Origin: Massilia sp. ZL223
GTDB lineage: Bacteria > Pseudomonadota > Gammaproteobacteria > Burkholderiales > Burkholderiaceae_D
Reading direction: 5' to 3'
DNA length: 64,000 nt
Assembly (NCBI RefSeq): GCF_018119395.1
Contig: NZ_JAGPWD010000002.1
Coordinates: 212,724 to 276,723 of the forward strand
The first letter of the stretch is position 1. Each line of letters begins with the position of its first letter. The position numbers and the translations under genes were made by a program. Positions 1 through 9,280 of this stretch are shown here, one piece after another. A model generated the notes under the pieces. That model was not told the origin of the DNA and made no database searches. It worked only from the letters and a program-made list of their open reading frames with translations.

Positions 1-1
1 C

Positions 2-295
2 GACTACTACGCCGAGCTGCCGATCGAGATCAAGGTGACGGGCCGCTACAACGACATCGGCGCCTTCGCCGCCGACATGGCCAACCTGCCGCGTATCGTC
101 ACCCTGAACAACATGTCCGTCGTCACGGGCAAGGACGGCGCCCTGCAGATGGACGCCGTGGCCAAGACCTTCCGCTACCTCGACCAGGACGAGCTGAACG
201 CCCAGCGCCAGGCGCGCGAGGACAAGAAAGCCAAGGGCAAGAAGGGCAAGAAGGCCAAGGGCAAGGGCAAGAACGCCGAAGGAGACGCCAAATGA
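2..295 (+). CDS. pilO: PilO, type IV pilus alignment subcomplex protein (3' end only)
   Basis: The frame is open from base 2 and the start lies outside the window, so only the last 97 residues are seen. The stretch containing LPRIVTLNNMSV is the conserved C-terminal domain of PilO, the inner-membrane protein that pairs with PilN and contacts the lipoprotein PilP in the type IV pilus alignment complex. The extreme C-terminus is a strongly basic Lys/Gly tail (KAKGKKGKKAKGKGK), longer than is usual for PilO. The stop overlaps the pilP start as ATGA, so translation is coupled. Confidence 0.92.
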   Translation, partial: DYYAELPIEIKVTGRYNDIGAFAADMANLPRIVTLNNMSVVTGKDGALQMDAVAKTFRYLDQDELNAQRQAREDKKAKGKKGKKAKGKGKNAEGDAK

Positions 296-834
296 TGCGC
301 CTGAACCGCATTGCGCCACTGCTGGCGGCCGTGCTGCTGGCCGGCTGCGGCGACGGCGGCGTGAACGAAGTCCGCACCTGGATGAAGAAGGTCGAGAAGG
401 AAACCAGGCCTTCGGTCAAGCCGCTGCCGGCCGTCAAGCCCTTCGTCCCGTACGCCTACAATCCGGGCGCGGCCATCGAGCCCTTCAGCCAGGACAAGCT
501 GCTGACCGAAATGGCGCGCGTGGCCGAGGCCTCGGCCAGCAAGAACAAGCCCGACACCAGCCGTCCGAAAGAACTGCTGGAGAATTATCCGCTCGACACC
601 ATGCGCATGGTCGGCACCCTGCAGAAGGCCGGCGTCAGCTATGCGCTGGTGCAGATCGACAAGGCGGTGTACCAGGTCCGTGCGGGCCAGCGCATCGGCG
701 AAAACTACGGCGTCGTCACCCGCGTGACCGACGGCGCCATCCATATCAGGGAAGTGATGCAGGACGCCACCGGCGACTGGGTCGAGCGCATGGCGACGAT
801 CGAGCTGCATGACAGTAAGGAGACTGGGAAATGA
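292..834 (+). CDS. pilP: PilP, type IV pilus inner-membrane lipoprotein
   Basis: This 180-residue lipoprotein has a short signal peptide ending in the lipobox LLAGC (Cys about residue 19). A Lys/Pro-rich linker of some 60 residues follows, then the small beta-sandwich domain of PilP. In the pilus machine PilP bridges PilNO in the inner membrane to the periplasmic N-domains of the secretin PilQ. It starts inside the pilO stop (ATGA) and its own stop overlaps the pilQ start (ATGA), so the three genes form a tightly coupled operon with the usual pilMNOPQ order. Confidence 0.95.
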   Translation: MMRLNRIAPLLAAVLLAGCGDGGVNEVRTWMKKVEKETRPSVKPLPAVKPFVPYAYNPGAAIEPFSQDKLLTEMARVAEASASKNKPDTSRPKELLENYPLDTMRMVGTLQKAGVSYALVQIDKAVYQVRAGQRIGENYGVVTRVTDGAIHIREVMQDATGDWVERMATIELHDSKETGK

Positions 835-3008
835 CCCATCAAGCAATGATTCGTTTCGTCGTCCCGGCATGGCTGGCGCGCGGCGCCGGCGCGATGCTGC
901 TGGCCATGGCGGCCGGCAGCGCCCTGGCGCAAGGCAATGCGATCGAATCGATCACCGCCAACCAGCAGGGCTCGAACGTCGTCATCAACGTGGCGATGCG
1001 CGCGGCGCCCGCCAAGGCGCCGATCGGCTTCTCGATCACCAACCCGGCCCGCATCGCGCTCGACTTCGGCGCCACCGCCAACGCCACCGGCAAGAGCTCC
1101 CAGGAGATCAACCTGGGCGACGTGCGCGGCGTGAACGTGGTGCAGGCCGGCGAGCGCACCCGCCTGGTGCTGAACCTGGCGCGCCCGCTGAACTACGCCA
1201 CCGCGGTCGACGGCAAGTCCGTGATCGTCACCGTGGAAGGCTCGGGCGGCGTGGCCCAGGCCGTGAACGCGGCCGGCATGCCTGCCGCGGCGGCGCCGGC
1301 CCCGGCGGCCGCCGGCCGCCAACTGCTGCGCAACCTCGATTTCCGCCGCGGCGCCAATGGCGAAGGCCGCGTTGTGGTCGACCTGCCGCACAGCCAGGTG
1401 GCGGTCGACGTGCGCCAGGCCGGCAACCAGATCCATGTCGACTTCCTGCGCACCGGACTGCCGGAAGCGCTGCGCCGCCGCCTGGACGTGACCGATTTCG
1501 GCACCCCGGTGTCGCGCGTGACCACCTCCGCCCAGGGCGAGAACGTGCGCATGACCATCGACGCGCAAGGCAACTGGGAGCAGTCGGTGTACCAGAGCGA
1601 CACCCAGCTGGTGGTCGATGTGCGCCCGGTCAAGGAAGACCCGAACCGGGTGGGCCCCGGCCCCCAGGGCTACCGCGGCGAGAAGCTGTCCTTCAACTTC
1701 CAGAGCGTGGAAGTGCGCGCCGCCCTGCAGGCGATCGCCGACATCTCGGGCCTGAACATCATCACCAGCGATTCCGTGACCGGCAACCTGACCCTGCGCC
1801 TGCGCGACGTGCCCTGGGACCAGGCGCTCGACGTGGTGCTGCAGGCCAAGGGCCTGGACATGCGCAAGAACGGCAACGTGCTGTGGATCGCGCCCAAGGA
1901 AGAACTGCTGACCAAGGAAAAGCTCGAGCTCGAGCAGCGCGCCCAGATCGCCGACCTCGAGCCGCTGCGCTCCGAGATCTTCCAGCTGAACTACCAGAAG
2001 GCGGAAGCCTTCCGCACCGTGTTCGGCCTGGACGCCAGCGGCGCCGCCGCCGCCGACAGCAAGAACCGCGTGCTGTCCAAGCGCGGCAGCGCCATCATCG
2101 ACCCGCGCACCAACCAGCTGTTCGTGACCGACATCGCTTCCAAGATCGAGGACATCCGCAAGCTGATCCAGAAGACCGACATCGCCTCGAAGCAGGTCCT
2201 GATCGAGGCCCGCCTGGTCGAGGCCAACGACGGCTTCTCGCGCAACCTGGGCGCCAAGCTCGGCTTCGCCGACCTGCGCACCCTGCGCGGCGGCGACTCG
2301 GGCTGGCAGGTCAAGGGCAACGAGCGCGTCGCCATCGGCGGCAACCTCACCGGCGTGGGCCAGGTCACCGGCCAGACCCCGGACGAGGGCGACGGCTACA
2401 CCAACACCACCATGGTCAACCTGCCCGCCGCCGGCATCGCGGGCATCCCGGCCACCTCGCTGGCCTTCAGCCTGTTCTCCTCGGCCGCCAACCGCTTCCT
2501 GAACCTGGAACTGTCGGCGCTGGAAGCCGACGGCAAGGGCAAGATCATCTCGAGCCCGCGCGTGGTCACCGAGGACAAGCAGATCGCCGTGATCGAGCAG
2601 GGCATCGAGCTGCCCTACCAGGTGGCGACCAGCAGCGGCGCGACCTCGATCGCCTTCAAGAAGGCCAACCTGCGCCTCGAGGTGACGCCGCAGATCACCC
2701 CGGACGGCAACGTGGTGCTGGACGTGGACGTGAACAAGGATTCGAAGGGCGAGGAAACCCGCGCCGGCTTCGCCATCAACACCCAGCACGTGAAGACTAA
2801 GGTGATGGTGGAGAACGGCGGCACCGTGGTGCTGGGCGGTATCTACCAGCAGGCCGAGCGCAACAGCGAGAGCAAGGTGCCGGTGCTGGGCGACGTCCCG
2901 GTCCTGGGCCATCTGTTCAAGACCACCGGCCGGGAGAATACCAAGACCGAATTGCTGGTGTTCATCACACCAAAGATCGTGACCGAGCGCAGTAACAACC
3001 TGCGCTGA
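831..3008 (+). CDS. pilQ: PilQ, type IV pilus outer-membrane secretin
   Basis: PilQ, 725 residues, forms the outer-membrane ring through which the pilus leaves the cell. In order: a signal peptide ending near ALAQ (about 36), two AMIN domains that bind peptidoglycan (about 40-135 and 160-265), an STN/N0 domain (about 284-357), a secretin N1 domain (from about 381) and the secretin beta-barrel (from about 550). The secretin signature VPVLGDVPVLGHLFK is near residue 682. A Gly/Asn-rich insert at about 485-540 precedes the barrel. The start is fixed by a 4-base overlap with pilP. A strong terminator follows, so this is the last pil gene of the operon. Confidence 0.97.
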   Translation: MTHQAMIRFVVPAWLARGAGAMLLAMAAGSALAQGNAIESITANQQGSNVVINVAMRAAPAKAPIGFSITNPARIALDFGATANATGKSSQEINLGDVRGVNVVQAGERTRLVLNLARPLNYATAVDGKSVIVTVEGSGGVAQAVNAAGMPAAAAPAPAAAGRQLLRNLDFRRGANGEGRVVVDLPHSQVAVDVRQAGNQIHVDFLRTGLPEALRRRLDVTDFGTPVSRVTTSAQGENVRMTIDAQGNWEQSVYQSDTQLVVDVRPVKEDPNRVGPGPQGYRGEKLSFNFQSVEVRAALQAIADISGLNIITSDSVTGNLTLRLRDVPWDQALDVVLQAKGLDMRKNGNVLWIAPKEELLTKEKLELEQRAQIADLEPLRSEIFQLNYQKAEAFRTVFGLDASGAAAADSKNRVLSKRGSAIIDPRTNQLFVTDIASKIEDIRKLIQKTDIASKQVLIEARLVEANDGFSRNLGAKLGFADLRTLRGGDSGWQVKGNERVAIGGNLTGVGQVTGQTPDEGDGYTNTTMVNLPAAGIAGIPATSLAFSLFSSAANRFLNLELSALEADGKGKIISSPRVVTEDKQIAVIEQGIELPYQVATSSGATSIAFKKANLRLEVTPQITPDGNVVLDVDVNKDSKGEETRAGFAINTQHVKTKVMVENGGTVVLGGIYQQAERNSESKVPVLGDVPVLGHLFKTTGRENTKTELLVFITPKIVTERSNNLR

Positions 3009-3016
3009 TCATCGCG

Positions 3017-3043
3017 CCGGCCGGGTCGTCCCGGCCGGTTTTT
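3017..3043 (+). terminator. Rho-independent terminator of the pil operon
   Basis: A perfect 9-bp GC stem (CCGGCCGGG / CCCGGCCGG) with loop TCGT is followed by five T, 8 bases after the pilQ stop. Confidence 0.9.
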
Positions 3044-3097
3044 CGTTTACCACGACGAATTTACCCAAACGGCATAAACAACAGGAACAAGAACGTC

Positions 3098-5245
3098 ATG
3101 CAACACACTCCAGAACAGGGAACCCGGACCTCGCCCGGGCATCTGACCCAATTGGCGCTGGCCGCGCTGGTCGCGGCCAGCCTGGCCGCCTGCGGCGGCG
3201 GCGGCGGCTCGGCAGGCGTCGGCGGCGACGGCAGCGGCACCGGCACAGGCACGACCCCGGGCACCGGCACCACCCCGGGCACCGGCACGGTCGCCGCGCC
3301 GAAGATGGACCTGACCCTGGCCGACGGCGCCGGCACTGCCGTCACCTCGCTTTCCGGCGGCCAGAGCGCCTCGGTCAAGGCGACCGTGCTGACGGCGGCC
3401 GGCAAGCCGGCGGCCGGCGCCATCGTCCAGTTCACTGCGGGCACCGCCAACCTGGTCAGCTTCATTCCCGAAACCGGCTCCGCGCTGACCGATGCCAACG
3501 GCGTGGCCGTCGTCACCGTCAAGCCGGCCAGCACCAGCGCCGCGGGCGCGGTGGCGATCACCGGCACCGCCGTGGTCGAGGGCAAGACCGCCACCTTCAC
3601 CCGCAACATCACCATCGGCGCCGCGCCGCTGACGATCGGGACGCTGAGCTTCGCGCCGCAGCCGGCCGGGCGCCTGCCGGCCTTCAGCACCCTGTCGCTG
3701 AACATTCCCGTCACCAGCGGCGGCCAGCCGGCCAGCTCGGTCTCGGGCCTGACCATGACTTCGCTGTGCGTCAACAACGGCACCGCCTCCCTGGTGCCGG
3801 GCAGCTTCGCCAACGGCGTCCAGACCGCGACCTATACCAACAACGGCTGCCTGCTCGGGCGCGACACCATCACCGTTTCGCTCGGCAACTCGACCCAGAC
3901 CATCGGCGTCGACGTCGACGCGGCCAATATCGGTTCCATCCAGTTCTCCAGCAGCAGCGTGGCCGGCAGCTCGATCGTGCTGAAGGGTTCGGGCGGCCTG
4001 GGCCGCTCCGAATCGGCGCAGCTGATCTTCCGCGTGGTCGACCAGCACGGCAACGGCCTGCCGGGCGTGGACGTGAACTTCAGCGCCACCACCAGCACCG
4101 GCGGCCTGGCCGTGTCGCCGGCGCGCGCCACCACCGACAACAGCGGCCAGGTCTCGACCATGGTCTCCTCTGGCACGATCCCGACCCCGGTGCGCGTGGT
4201 CGCCGAGGCCACCCGCAACGGCGTGACGATCAGCGGCCTGTCCGACGCGCTGACCATCTCGACCGGCCTGCCGATCCAGAAATCGATGTCGATGAGCGCC
4301 TCGAAGTTCAACATCGAGGGCATGGACTACGACGGCGAAAGCACCGACATCACGGTGCGCCTGGCCGACCAGTACGGCAACCCGGTGTCGGACAACACCG
4401 TGGTCAACTTCGTCACCGAAGGCGGCGCGATCGGCTCGTCGGCGCAGGGCGCCTGCGTGACCACCGACGGCGGCTGCACGGTGCCGCTGCGCAGCCAGGC
4501 CTTCAGGCCGCTCAACGGCCGCGTCACTGTGCTGGCCTATGTGCAGGGTATCGAGAACTTCGTCGACCTGAACGGCGACGGCCAGTACACCTGCACCGGC
4601 TACACCGGCAGCACGCCTTACCGTCCGCTGGTCGACGCCTGCCCGAGCGGCGGCGAGCCTTTCCCGGGCGCGAGCACCGGCCAGAGCGGCGACCTGCCCG
4701 ACGCCTTCCTCGACGCCAACGTGAACGGCGCCTATGAAGCAAGCGCCGGCGACCTGCCGTTCCCGTACAACCGCAGCGCCTACAGCGCCGCGGGCGACGG
4801 CAAGTGGGGCCTGAACTACATCCGCCGTTCCTTCGAGATCGTGTTCAGCGGTTCGGACGCCAACATGGTCCGCCAGGTCTGCAGCACCGACAGCAGCGGC
4901 AATCCGAGCTGCCGCGACTGGAACAGCGCCCCCGGCGGCGACGGCGACCCGAGCGTGCTCCAGGGCCTGTCGGGAGGCTCCTGCAAATCGGTCGACCTGA
5001 CCTTCCGCCTGTACGATTCCAACAATAATCCATTGCCTGTCGGCACCAAAGTCGGCGCGACGGACGTGACCAAGGTGAAGCCGGGGACCTTCTTCCCGGA
5101 CGTGGTGCCCTCGACCAACAACGCCGGTGGCACGATCCACACGGTGACGGTCAAGCCGGAAGACGCTTGCGCAGCGGGCGACTTCCTGCTGCAGGTGGTC
5201 ACCCCGCGCGGCAAGGGCAAGAGCTACCGCTTCAGGAGCGCATGA
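3098..5245 (+). CDS. Ig-like (Big-1 type) repeat lipoprotein, putative adhesin
   Basis: A 715-residue surface lipoprotein: N-terminal hydrophobic signal with lipobox SLAAC (Cys about 32), a Gly/Thr low-complexity spacer (GTGTTPGTGTTPGTG), then repeated beta-sandwich modules. The modules carry Big-1/invasin-type signatures such as DANGVAVVTV and DNSGQVSTMV (about 70-180, 290-385 and 390-480). The C-terminal third is Cys-containing and Asp/Gly/Asn-rich, for example DLNGDGQYTC. Such proteins usually mediate adhesion. Position directly after pilQ suggests, but does not prove, a link with pilus-dependent attachment. It lies between two terminators and so is probably its own transcription unit. Exact function unknown. 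Confidence 0.8.
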   Translation: MQHTPEQGTRTSPGHLTQLALAALVAASLAACGGGGGSAGVGGDGSGTGTGTTPGTGTTPGTGTVAAPKMDLTLADGAGTAVTSLSGGQSASVKATVLTAAGKPAAGAIVQFTAGTANLVSFIPETGSALTDANGVAVVTVKPASTSAAGAVAITGTAVVEGKTATFTRNITIGAAPLTIGTLSFAPQPAGRLPAFSTLSLNIPVTSGGQPASSVSGLTMTSLCVNNGTASLVPGSFANGVQTATYTNNGCLLGRDTITVSLGNSTQTIGVDVDAANIGSIQFSSSSVAGSSIVLKGSGGLGRSESAQLIFRVVDQHGNGLPGVDVNFSATTSTGGLAVSPARATTDNSGQVSTMVSSGTIPTPVRVVAEATRNGVTISGLSDALTISTGLPIQKSMSMSASKFNIEGMDYDGESTDITVRLADQYGNPVSDNTVVNFVTEGGAIGSSAQGACVTTDGGCTVPLRSQAFRPLNGRVTVLAYVQGIENFVDLNGDGQYTCTGYTGSTPYRPLVDACPSGGEPFPGASTGQSGDLPDAFLDANVNGAYEASAGDLPFPYNRSAYSAAGDGKWGLNYIRRSFEIVFSGSDANMVRQVCSTDSSGNPSCRDWNSAPGGDGDPSVLQGLSGGSCKSVDLTFRLYDSNNNPLPVGTKVGATDVTKVKPGTFFPDVVPSTNNAGGTIHTVTVKPEDACAAGDFLLQVVTPRGKGKSYRFRSA

Positions 5246-5250
5246 TCCGG

Positions 5251-5282
5251 GGCGGGCCTGAGGGCCCGCCTTGCGTTTTTTT
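5251..5282 (+). terminator. Terminator after the Ig-like lipoprotein gene
   Basis: The 8-bp stem GGCGGGCC / GGCCCGCC with loop TGAG is followed by TTGCG and seven T. Confidence 0.8.
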
Positions 5283-5294
5283 ACCGGAACAGGG

Positions 5295-5320
5295 AACGGC
5301 CAGTCTATACTGGCCGTTTT
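5295..5320 (+). terminator. Second terminator-like hairpin just upstream of aroKB
   Basis: A perfect 10-bp stem (AACGGCCAGT / ACTGGCCGTT) with loop CTAT is followed by TTTT, only about 22 bases before the aroKB start. It is either a back-up terminator for the upstream gene or, if the aroKB promoter lies upstream, an attenuator in its leader. The loop region TATACT also resembles a -10 box, but no good -35 is visible. Confidence 0.6.
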
Positions 5321-5341
5321 ACCATCTAAGCGGGTTTGGTA

Positions 5342-6994
5342 GTGCCTCATCCCAAGAACAACAATATCTTCCTCGTCGGCCTGATGGGAGCGGGGAAGAC
5401 CACCATCGGCAGGCTGCTTGCACGGAAGTTGAACAAGCGCTTCGTGGACTCGGACCACGAGATCGAAGCGCGCACCGGCGCCTCGATTCCCTGGATTTTC
5501 GAGATCGAGGGCGAAGCCTGCTTCCGGCGCCGCGAAGCGGACGTGATCCGCGACCTGAGCGCCCAGCACGACCTGGTGCTGGCCACCGGCGGCGGCGCGG
5601 TCCTGAATGCCGCCAGCCGGGCCTTGCTGGCCGAGCGCGGCACCGTGGTCTACCTGCGCGCCTCGATCAACAGCATCCTGCAGCGCACCGCGCACGACAA
5701 GAACCGCCCGCTGCTGCAGACCCTTGACCCGCGCAAGAAGCTGGAGGAATTGCTGGCCCAGCGCGACCCCCTGTACCGCGAGATTGCCGACCTGGTCATC
5801 GACACCGGCCGTCCTAACGTACAATCGATGGTACAGACCATATTGGACCAGATCGCCGCGCTCGAAGCAGCACGGGCGCGCCGGCTGGCGAAGACATCGA
5901 TGAACGAACAGGCACCCATTACCCTCAACGTCGAACTCGGCGACCGCAGCTATCCGATCGTGATCGGCCCCCACCTGCTGGACGACGGCGCGCTTCTCTC
6001 GCGCCACATCGCCGGCAGCAAGGCCGCCATCGTCACCAACACCACCATCGCGCCGCTCTACCTGGAGCGCGTCGCCGGCCATCTGCGCGCGGCCGGCCTG
6101 GAAGTGGTGGAGATCGTGCTGCCGGACGGCGAGGAGCACAAGAACTGGCAGTCGCTGAACCTGGTGTTCGACGCGCTGCTGGCCGCCAAATGCGACCGCA
6201 AGACCACCCTGGTGGCCCTGGGCGGCGGCGTGATCGGCGACCTGACCGGCTATGCGGCCGCCAGCTACATGCGCGGCGTGCCCTTCGTGCAGATCCCGAC
6301 GACCCTGCTGTCCCAGGTCGATTCCTCGGTGGGCGGCAAGACCGGCATCAACCACCCGCTGGGCAAGAACATGATCGGCGCCTTCTACCAGCCGCGCGCG
6401 GTGCTAGCCGATACCTCCACCCTCGACACCCTGCCGGCGCGCGAGCTGTCGGCCGGCCTGGGCGAGGTGATCAAGCACGGCGCCATCCTGGACGCCGCCT
6501 ACTTCGAATGGATCGAGCAGAACATCGCCAAGCTGGTGGCGCGCGATCCGGAAGCGCTGGCGCACGCCATCGCGCGCTCCTGCGAAATCAAGGCCGACGT
6601 GGTGCGCAAGGACGAGCGCGAAGGCGGCCTGCGCGCGGTGCTGAACTTCGGCCACACCTTCGGCCACGCGATCGAATCGGGCCTGGGCTATGGCGAATGG
6701 CTGCACGGCGAAGCCGTGGGCTGCGGCATGGTGATGGCGGCCGACCTGTCGGCGCGCCTGGGCCTGATCGACGAGGCCGCCGTCGAACGCGTGCGCAACC
6801 TGGTGCGCGCGGCCGGCCTGCCGACCACGGCGCCCGACCTGGGCGAGCAGCGCTGGATCGAGCTGATGGCGGTCGACAAGAAGAACGAGGGCGGGGAGAT
6901 CCGCTTCATCCTGCTCAAGCCCCTGGGCAGCCCGTCGATCACCACGGTGCCGATCGACACCCTGCGCGCCACCCTGGAGGCCTGCACATCATGA
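5342..6994 (+). CDS. aroKB: Bifunctional shikimate kinase / 3-dehydroquinate synthase (AroKB fusion)
   Basis: Two shikimate-pathway enzymes are encoded in one uninterrupted frame of about 550 residues. The N-terminal 175 residues are shikimate kinase: Walker [10 protein letters not shown], the DxD-like SDHEIE and GGGAV motif, and the lid region with R-P-L. After a short Ala/Arg-rich linker comes 3-dehydroquinate synthase: the NAD-binding [11 protein letters not shown], the loop [10 protein letters not shown], and the metal ligands in EVIKHGAI and [11 protein letters not shown]. The synthase would start at ATG 5900 if separate, but there is no stop between the two and no good ribosome site there. 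Most relatives have separate adjacent genes. Start is GTG 5342, or TTG 5336 in the same frame. It overlaps dgt by 4 bases. Confidence 0.9.
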   Translation: MPHPKNNNIFLVGLMGAGKTTIGRLLARKLNKRFVDSDHEIEARTGASIPWIFEIEGEACFRRREADVIRDLSAQHDLVLATGGGAVLNAASRALLAERGTVVYLRASINSILQRTAHDKNRPLLQTLDPRKKLEELLAQRDPLYREIADLVIDTGRPNVQSMVQTILDQIAALEAARARRLAKTSMNEQAPITLNVELGDRSYPIVIGPHLLDDGALLSRHIAGSKAAIVTNTTIAPLYLERVAGHLRAAGLEVVEIVLPDGEEHKNWQSLNLVFDALLAAKCDRKTTLVALGGGVIGDLTGYAAASYMRGVPFVQIPTTLLSQVDSSVGGKTGINHPLGKNMIGAFYQPRAVLADTSTLDTLPARELSAGLGEVIKHGAILDAAYFEWIEQNIAKLVARDPEALAHAIARSCEIKADVVRKDEREGGLRAVLNFGHTFGHAIESGLGYGEWLHGEAVGCGMVMAADLSARLGLIDEAAVERVRNLVRAAGLPTTAPDLGEQRWIELMAVDKKNEGGEIRFILLKPLGSPSITTVPIDTLRATLEACTS

Positions 6995-8127
6995 TGGATT
7001 TCGACGCCCATCTCGCAGCTTATGCGGCGCACTCGTCGAAGTCGCGCGGGCGTCGCTACCCGGAACCGGCCCCTGGCTCGCGCAGCGAGTTCCAGCGCGA
7101 CCGCGACCGCATCATCCACTCGACGGCCTTCCGCCGGCTCGAGTACAAGACCCAGGTCTTCCTCAACCACGAGGGCGACCTGTTCCGCACCCGCCTGACG
7201 CACAGCATCGAGGTGGCCCAGATCGGCCGCACGCTGGCGCGCAGCCTGCGCCTGAACGAGGACCTGGTCGAGGCCACCGCGCTGGCGCACGACCTGGGCC
7301 ACACGCCTTTCGGCCACGTGGGCCAGGACGTGCTCAACGAATGCATGAAGGACTACGGCGGCTTCGAGCACAACCTGCAAAGCCTGCGCGTGGTCGACCA
7401 CCTGGAAGAGCACTACGGCGCCTTCGACGGCCTGAACCTGAGCTTCGAGACGCGCGAGGGCATCCTCAAGCACTGCTCACTGAACAACGCGCGCCAGCTG
7501 GGCGAGCTGGGGCAGCGCTTCATCGACAAGGCCCAGCCCAGCCTGGAAGCCCAGCTGACCAACCTGGCGGACGAGATCGCGTACAACAACCACGATATCG
7601 ACGACGGGCTGCGTTCGGGGCTGCTGACGATGGCGCAGATGGAAGAAGTGGAGCTGTTCGCGCGCCACCGGCATGCGGTGGAGGCGCAGTATCCGGGCTT
7701 GCCGGGCAGGCGGGCGCTGTACGAGACCATCCGGCTGATGATCACGGCGATGACGGCGGACCTGGTGGAGACCTCGGCGGCGCGCATCCTGGACGCCGCG
7801 CCGAAGAGCATCGACGATGTCAGGGCGGGGCCGCCGCTGATTCGTTTTTCTGACGAGATGCGGGCGCAGACCACGGCGCTCAAGCGCTTCCTGCATGCGA
7901 ACCTGTACCGCCACTTCCAGGTCAACCGCATGCGCGTCAAGGCCAGCCGCGTGGTGCGGGAGCTGTTCGATGCGTTCATGCAGGATCCGGTGCTGCTGCC
8001 GACGGATTACCAGGTGCAGGGCGATGTGATGAAGCAGGCGAGGAAGATTGCGGATTACATTGCGGGGATGACGGATCGGTATGCGATCCGGGAGCATAAG
8101 CGGATTTTTTCGCTTGATCAGTTCTGA
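6991..8127 (+). CDS. dgt: Deoxyguanosinetriphosphate triphosphohydrolase (dGTPase)
   Basis: A 378-residue HD-superfamily enzyme that splits dGTP into deoxyguanosine and triphosphate. The metal site is visible as [14 protein letters not shown] (His) and [13 protein letters not shown] (HD pair). [14 protein letters not shown] gives the third Asp typical of this family. The length fits the shorter Dgt-type 2 proteins rather than the 505-residue E. coli enzyme. The ATG at 6991 overlaps the aroKB stop and is preceded by GGAGG, so translation is coupled. The aroB-dgt pairing is common in Burkholderiales. Confidence 0.95.
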   Translation: MMDFDAHLAAYAAHSSKSRGRRYPEPAPGSRSEFQRDRDRIIHSTAFRRLEYKTQVFLNHEGDLFRTRLTHSIEVAQIGRTLARSLRLNEDLVEATALAHDLGHTPFGHVGQDVLNECMKDYGGFEHNLQSLRVVDHLEEHYGAFDGLNLSFETREGILKHCSLNNARQLGELGQRFIDKAQPSLEAQLTNLADEIAYNNHDIDDGLRSGLLTMAQMEEVELFARHRHAVEAQYPGLPGRRALYETIRLMITAMTADLVETSAARILDAAPKSIDDVRAGPPLIRFSDEMRAQTTALKRFLHANLYRHFQVNRMRVKASRVVRELFDAFMQDPVLLPTDYQVQGDVMKQARKIADYIAGMTDRYAIREHKRIFSLDQF

Positions 8128-8161
8128 GCTGCGGGCCTGCACGCAAACTTGGAGCAGCCAC

Positions 8162-9280
8162 TCACACAAACAAACTCGGCTGCCCCAACTCCACCAACAG
8201 CTTCTTGACCGGCGCCGGCAGCGGCGCATCGGCGATGGCATCCAGATGCCACCACACATGCCTCCCGGTGGCGCCCCCGCGCGCATCCAGCCTCACCATG
8301 AACGGCGCGATATGCAGCCGGTAGTGCGTGAACACATGCACCAGATGCCCCAGCGCCTGCACTTCGTCCACCGTCCCGAACTGCGCCGCCTCGCGCGCGA
8401 TCTCCGCCGTATCGTATTGGTCGGCCTCGTCCTCCAGCGCCACGTGCCCGCCGACTTCCGGCAGCGACAGCAAGCCGCCCCAGATCCCGGTCCCCGGCCT
8501 TTGCTCCAGCAGCACCTGCCCGTTATCGACGACGACCAGCAACGCCGTGCGCTTCTCCGGCGTCGCCTTCTTCGGTTTGCGCACCGGCAGCTCCGCGGTG
8601 CGCCCGGTGGCGTAGGCCACGCAGCGCGCCTGCAGCGGGCAGCGGCCGCAATCGGGTTTCGAGCGCGTGCACAAGGTGGCGCCCAGGTCCATCAGGCCCT
8701 GCGTGTACGCCTGCATGCCGTCGCCCTCCGGAAGAAGCGCATCCGCACGCCGCCACAGCGCATCCTCGACCGGCTTGGCGCCCGGATAGGCGTCGATGCC
8801 GAACACCCGCGCGAACACGCGCTTGACGTTCCCGTCCAGGATCGCGGCGCGCGCGCCGGACGAGAAGGCAGCGATCGCCGCCGCCGTCGAGCGTCCGATG
8901 CCGGGCAGCTCGGCCAGCAGCGCCGGGTCGCTCGGAAACACGCCGCCGTAATCCGCGACCACCCGTTTGGCGCAGGCATGCAGGTTGCGCGCCCGGGTGT
9001 AGTAACCCAGGCCGCTCCACAGGGCCATGACGTCATCAAGCGGCGCCTCGGCCAGCGCCTGCACGGTGGGGAAGCGCTCCAGGAAGCGGCCGTAGTAGCC
9101 CAGCACCGCAGCCACCTGCGTCTGCTGCAGCATGATCTCGGACAGCCAGATGCGGTAGGCGTCGCGCGTGTTCTGCCACGGCAGGGTATGGCGGCCGTGC
9201 GTGCGCTGCCAGTCGATCACCGCCTGGGAGAAGCTCGGGTCGGTGAGCTCCTCGAGGTGTTTCATGTTCCCGTCCCTCAT
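8162..9280 (-). CDS. mutY: Adenine DNA glycosylase MutY
   Basis: MutY, 372 residues, removes adenine mispaired with 8-oxoguanine. The helix-hairpin-helix LPGIGRSTAAAI is followed by the catalytic Asp in LDGNVKRV. The [4Fe-4S] cluster ligands sit in CTRSKPDCGRCPLQARC (C-x6-C-x2-C-x5-C). The C-terminal third is the NUDIX-like 8-oxoG recognition domain (about 240-370). The start at 9280 overlaps the stop of the dynamin-like gene (ATGA) and has GGAGGG upstream; a second ATG lies 5 codons in. It is the last gene of a mutM - GTPase - mutY operon. Confidence 0.96.
   Translation of the reverse strand: MRDGNMKHLEELTDPSFSQAVIDWQRTHGRHTLPWQNTRDAYRIWLSEIMLQQTQVAAVLGYYGRFLERFPTVQALAEAPLDDVMALWSGLGYYTRARNLHACAKRVVADYGGVFPSDPALLAELPGIGRSTAAAIAAFSSGARAAILDGNVKRVFARVFGIDAYPGAKPVEDALWRRADALLPEGDGMQAYTQGLMDLGATLCTRSKPDCGRCPLQARCVAYATGRTAELPVRKPKKATPEKRTALLVVVDNGQVLLEQRPGTGIWGGLLSLPEVGGHVALEDEADQYDTAEIAREAAQFGTVDEVQALGHLVHVFTHYRLHIAPFMVRLDARGGATGRHVWWHLDAIADAPLPAPVKKLLVELGQPSLFV

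Noticed and set aside
705..2912. A 735-codon open frame antisense to pilQ, and similar very long antisense frames at 3047-6355 and 53252-57514
   Set aside because: These mirror the codon pattern of the true genes in GC-rich DNA. Their translations are His/Gln/Arg/Ala-rich without domains, and the sense genes are certain.
3230..3300. GTGTTPGTGTT repeat as a CRISPR or minisatellite
   Set aside because: It is a short coding low-complexity linker in the Ig-like lipoprotein. No CRISPR array with spacers was seen anywhere in the window.
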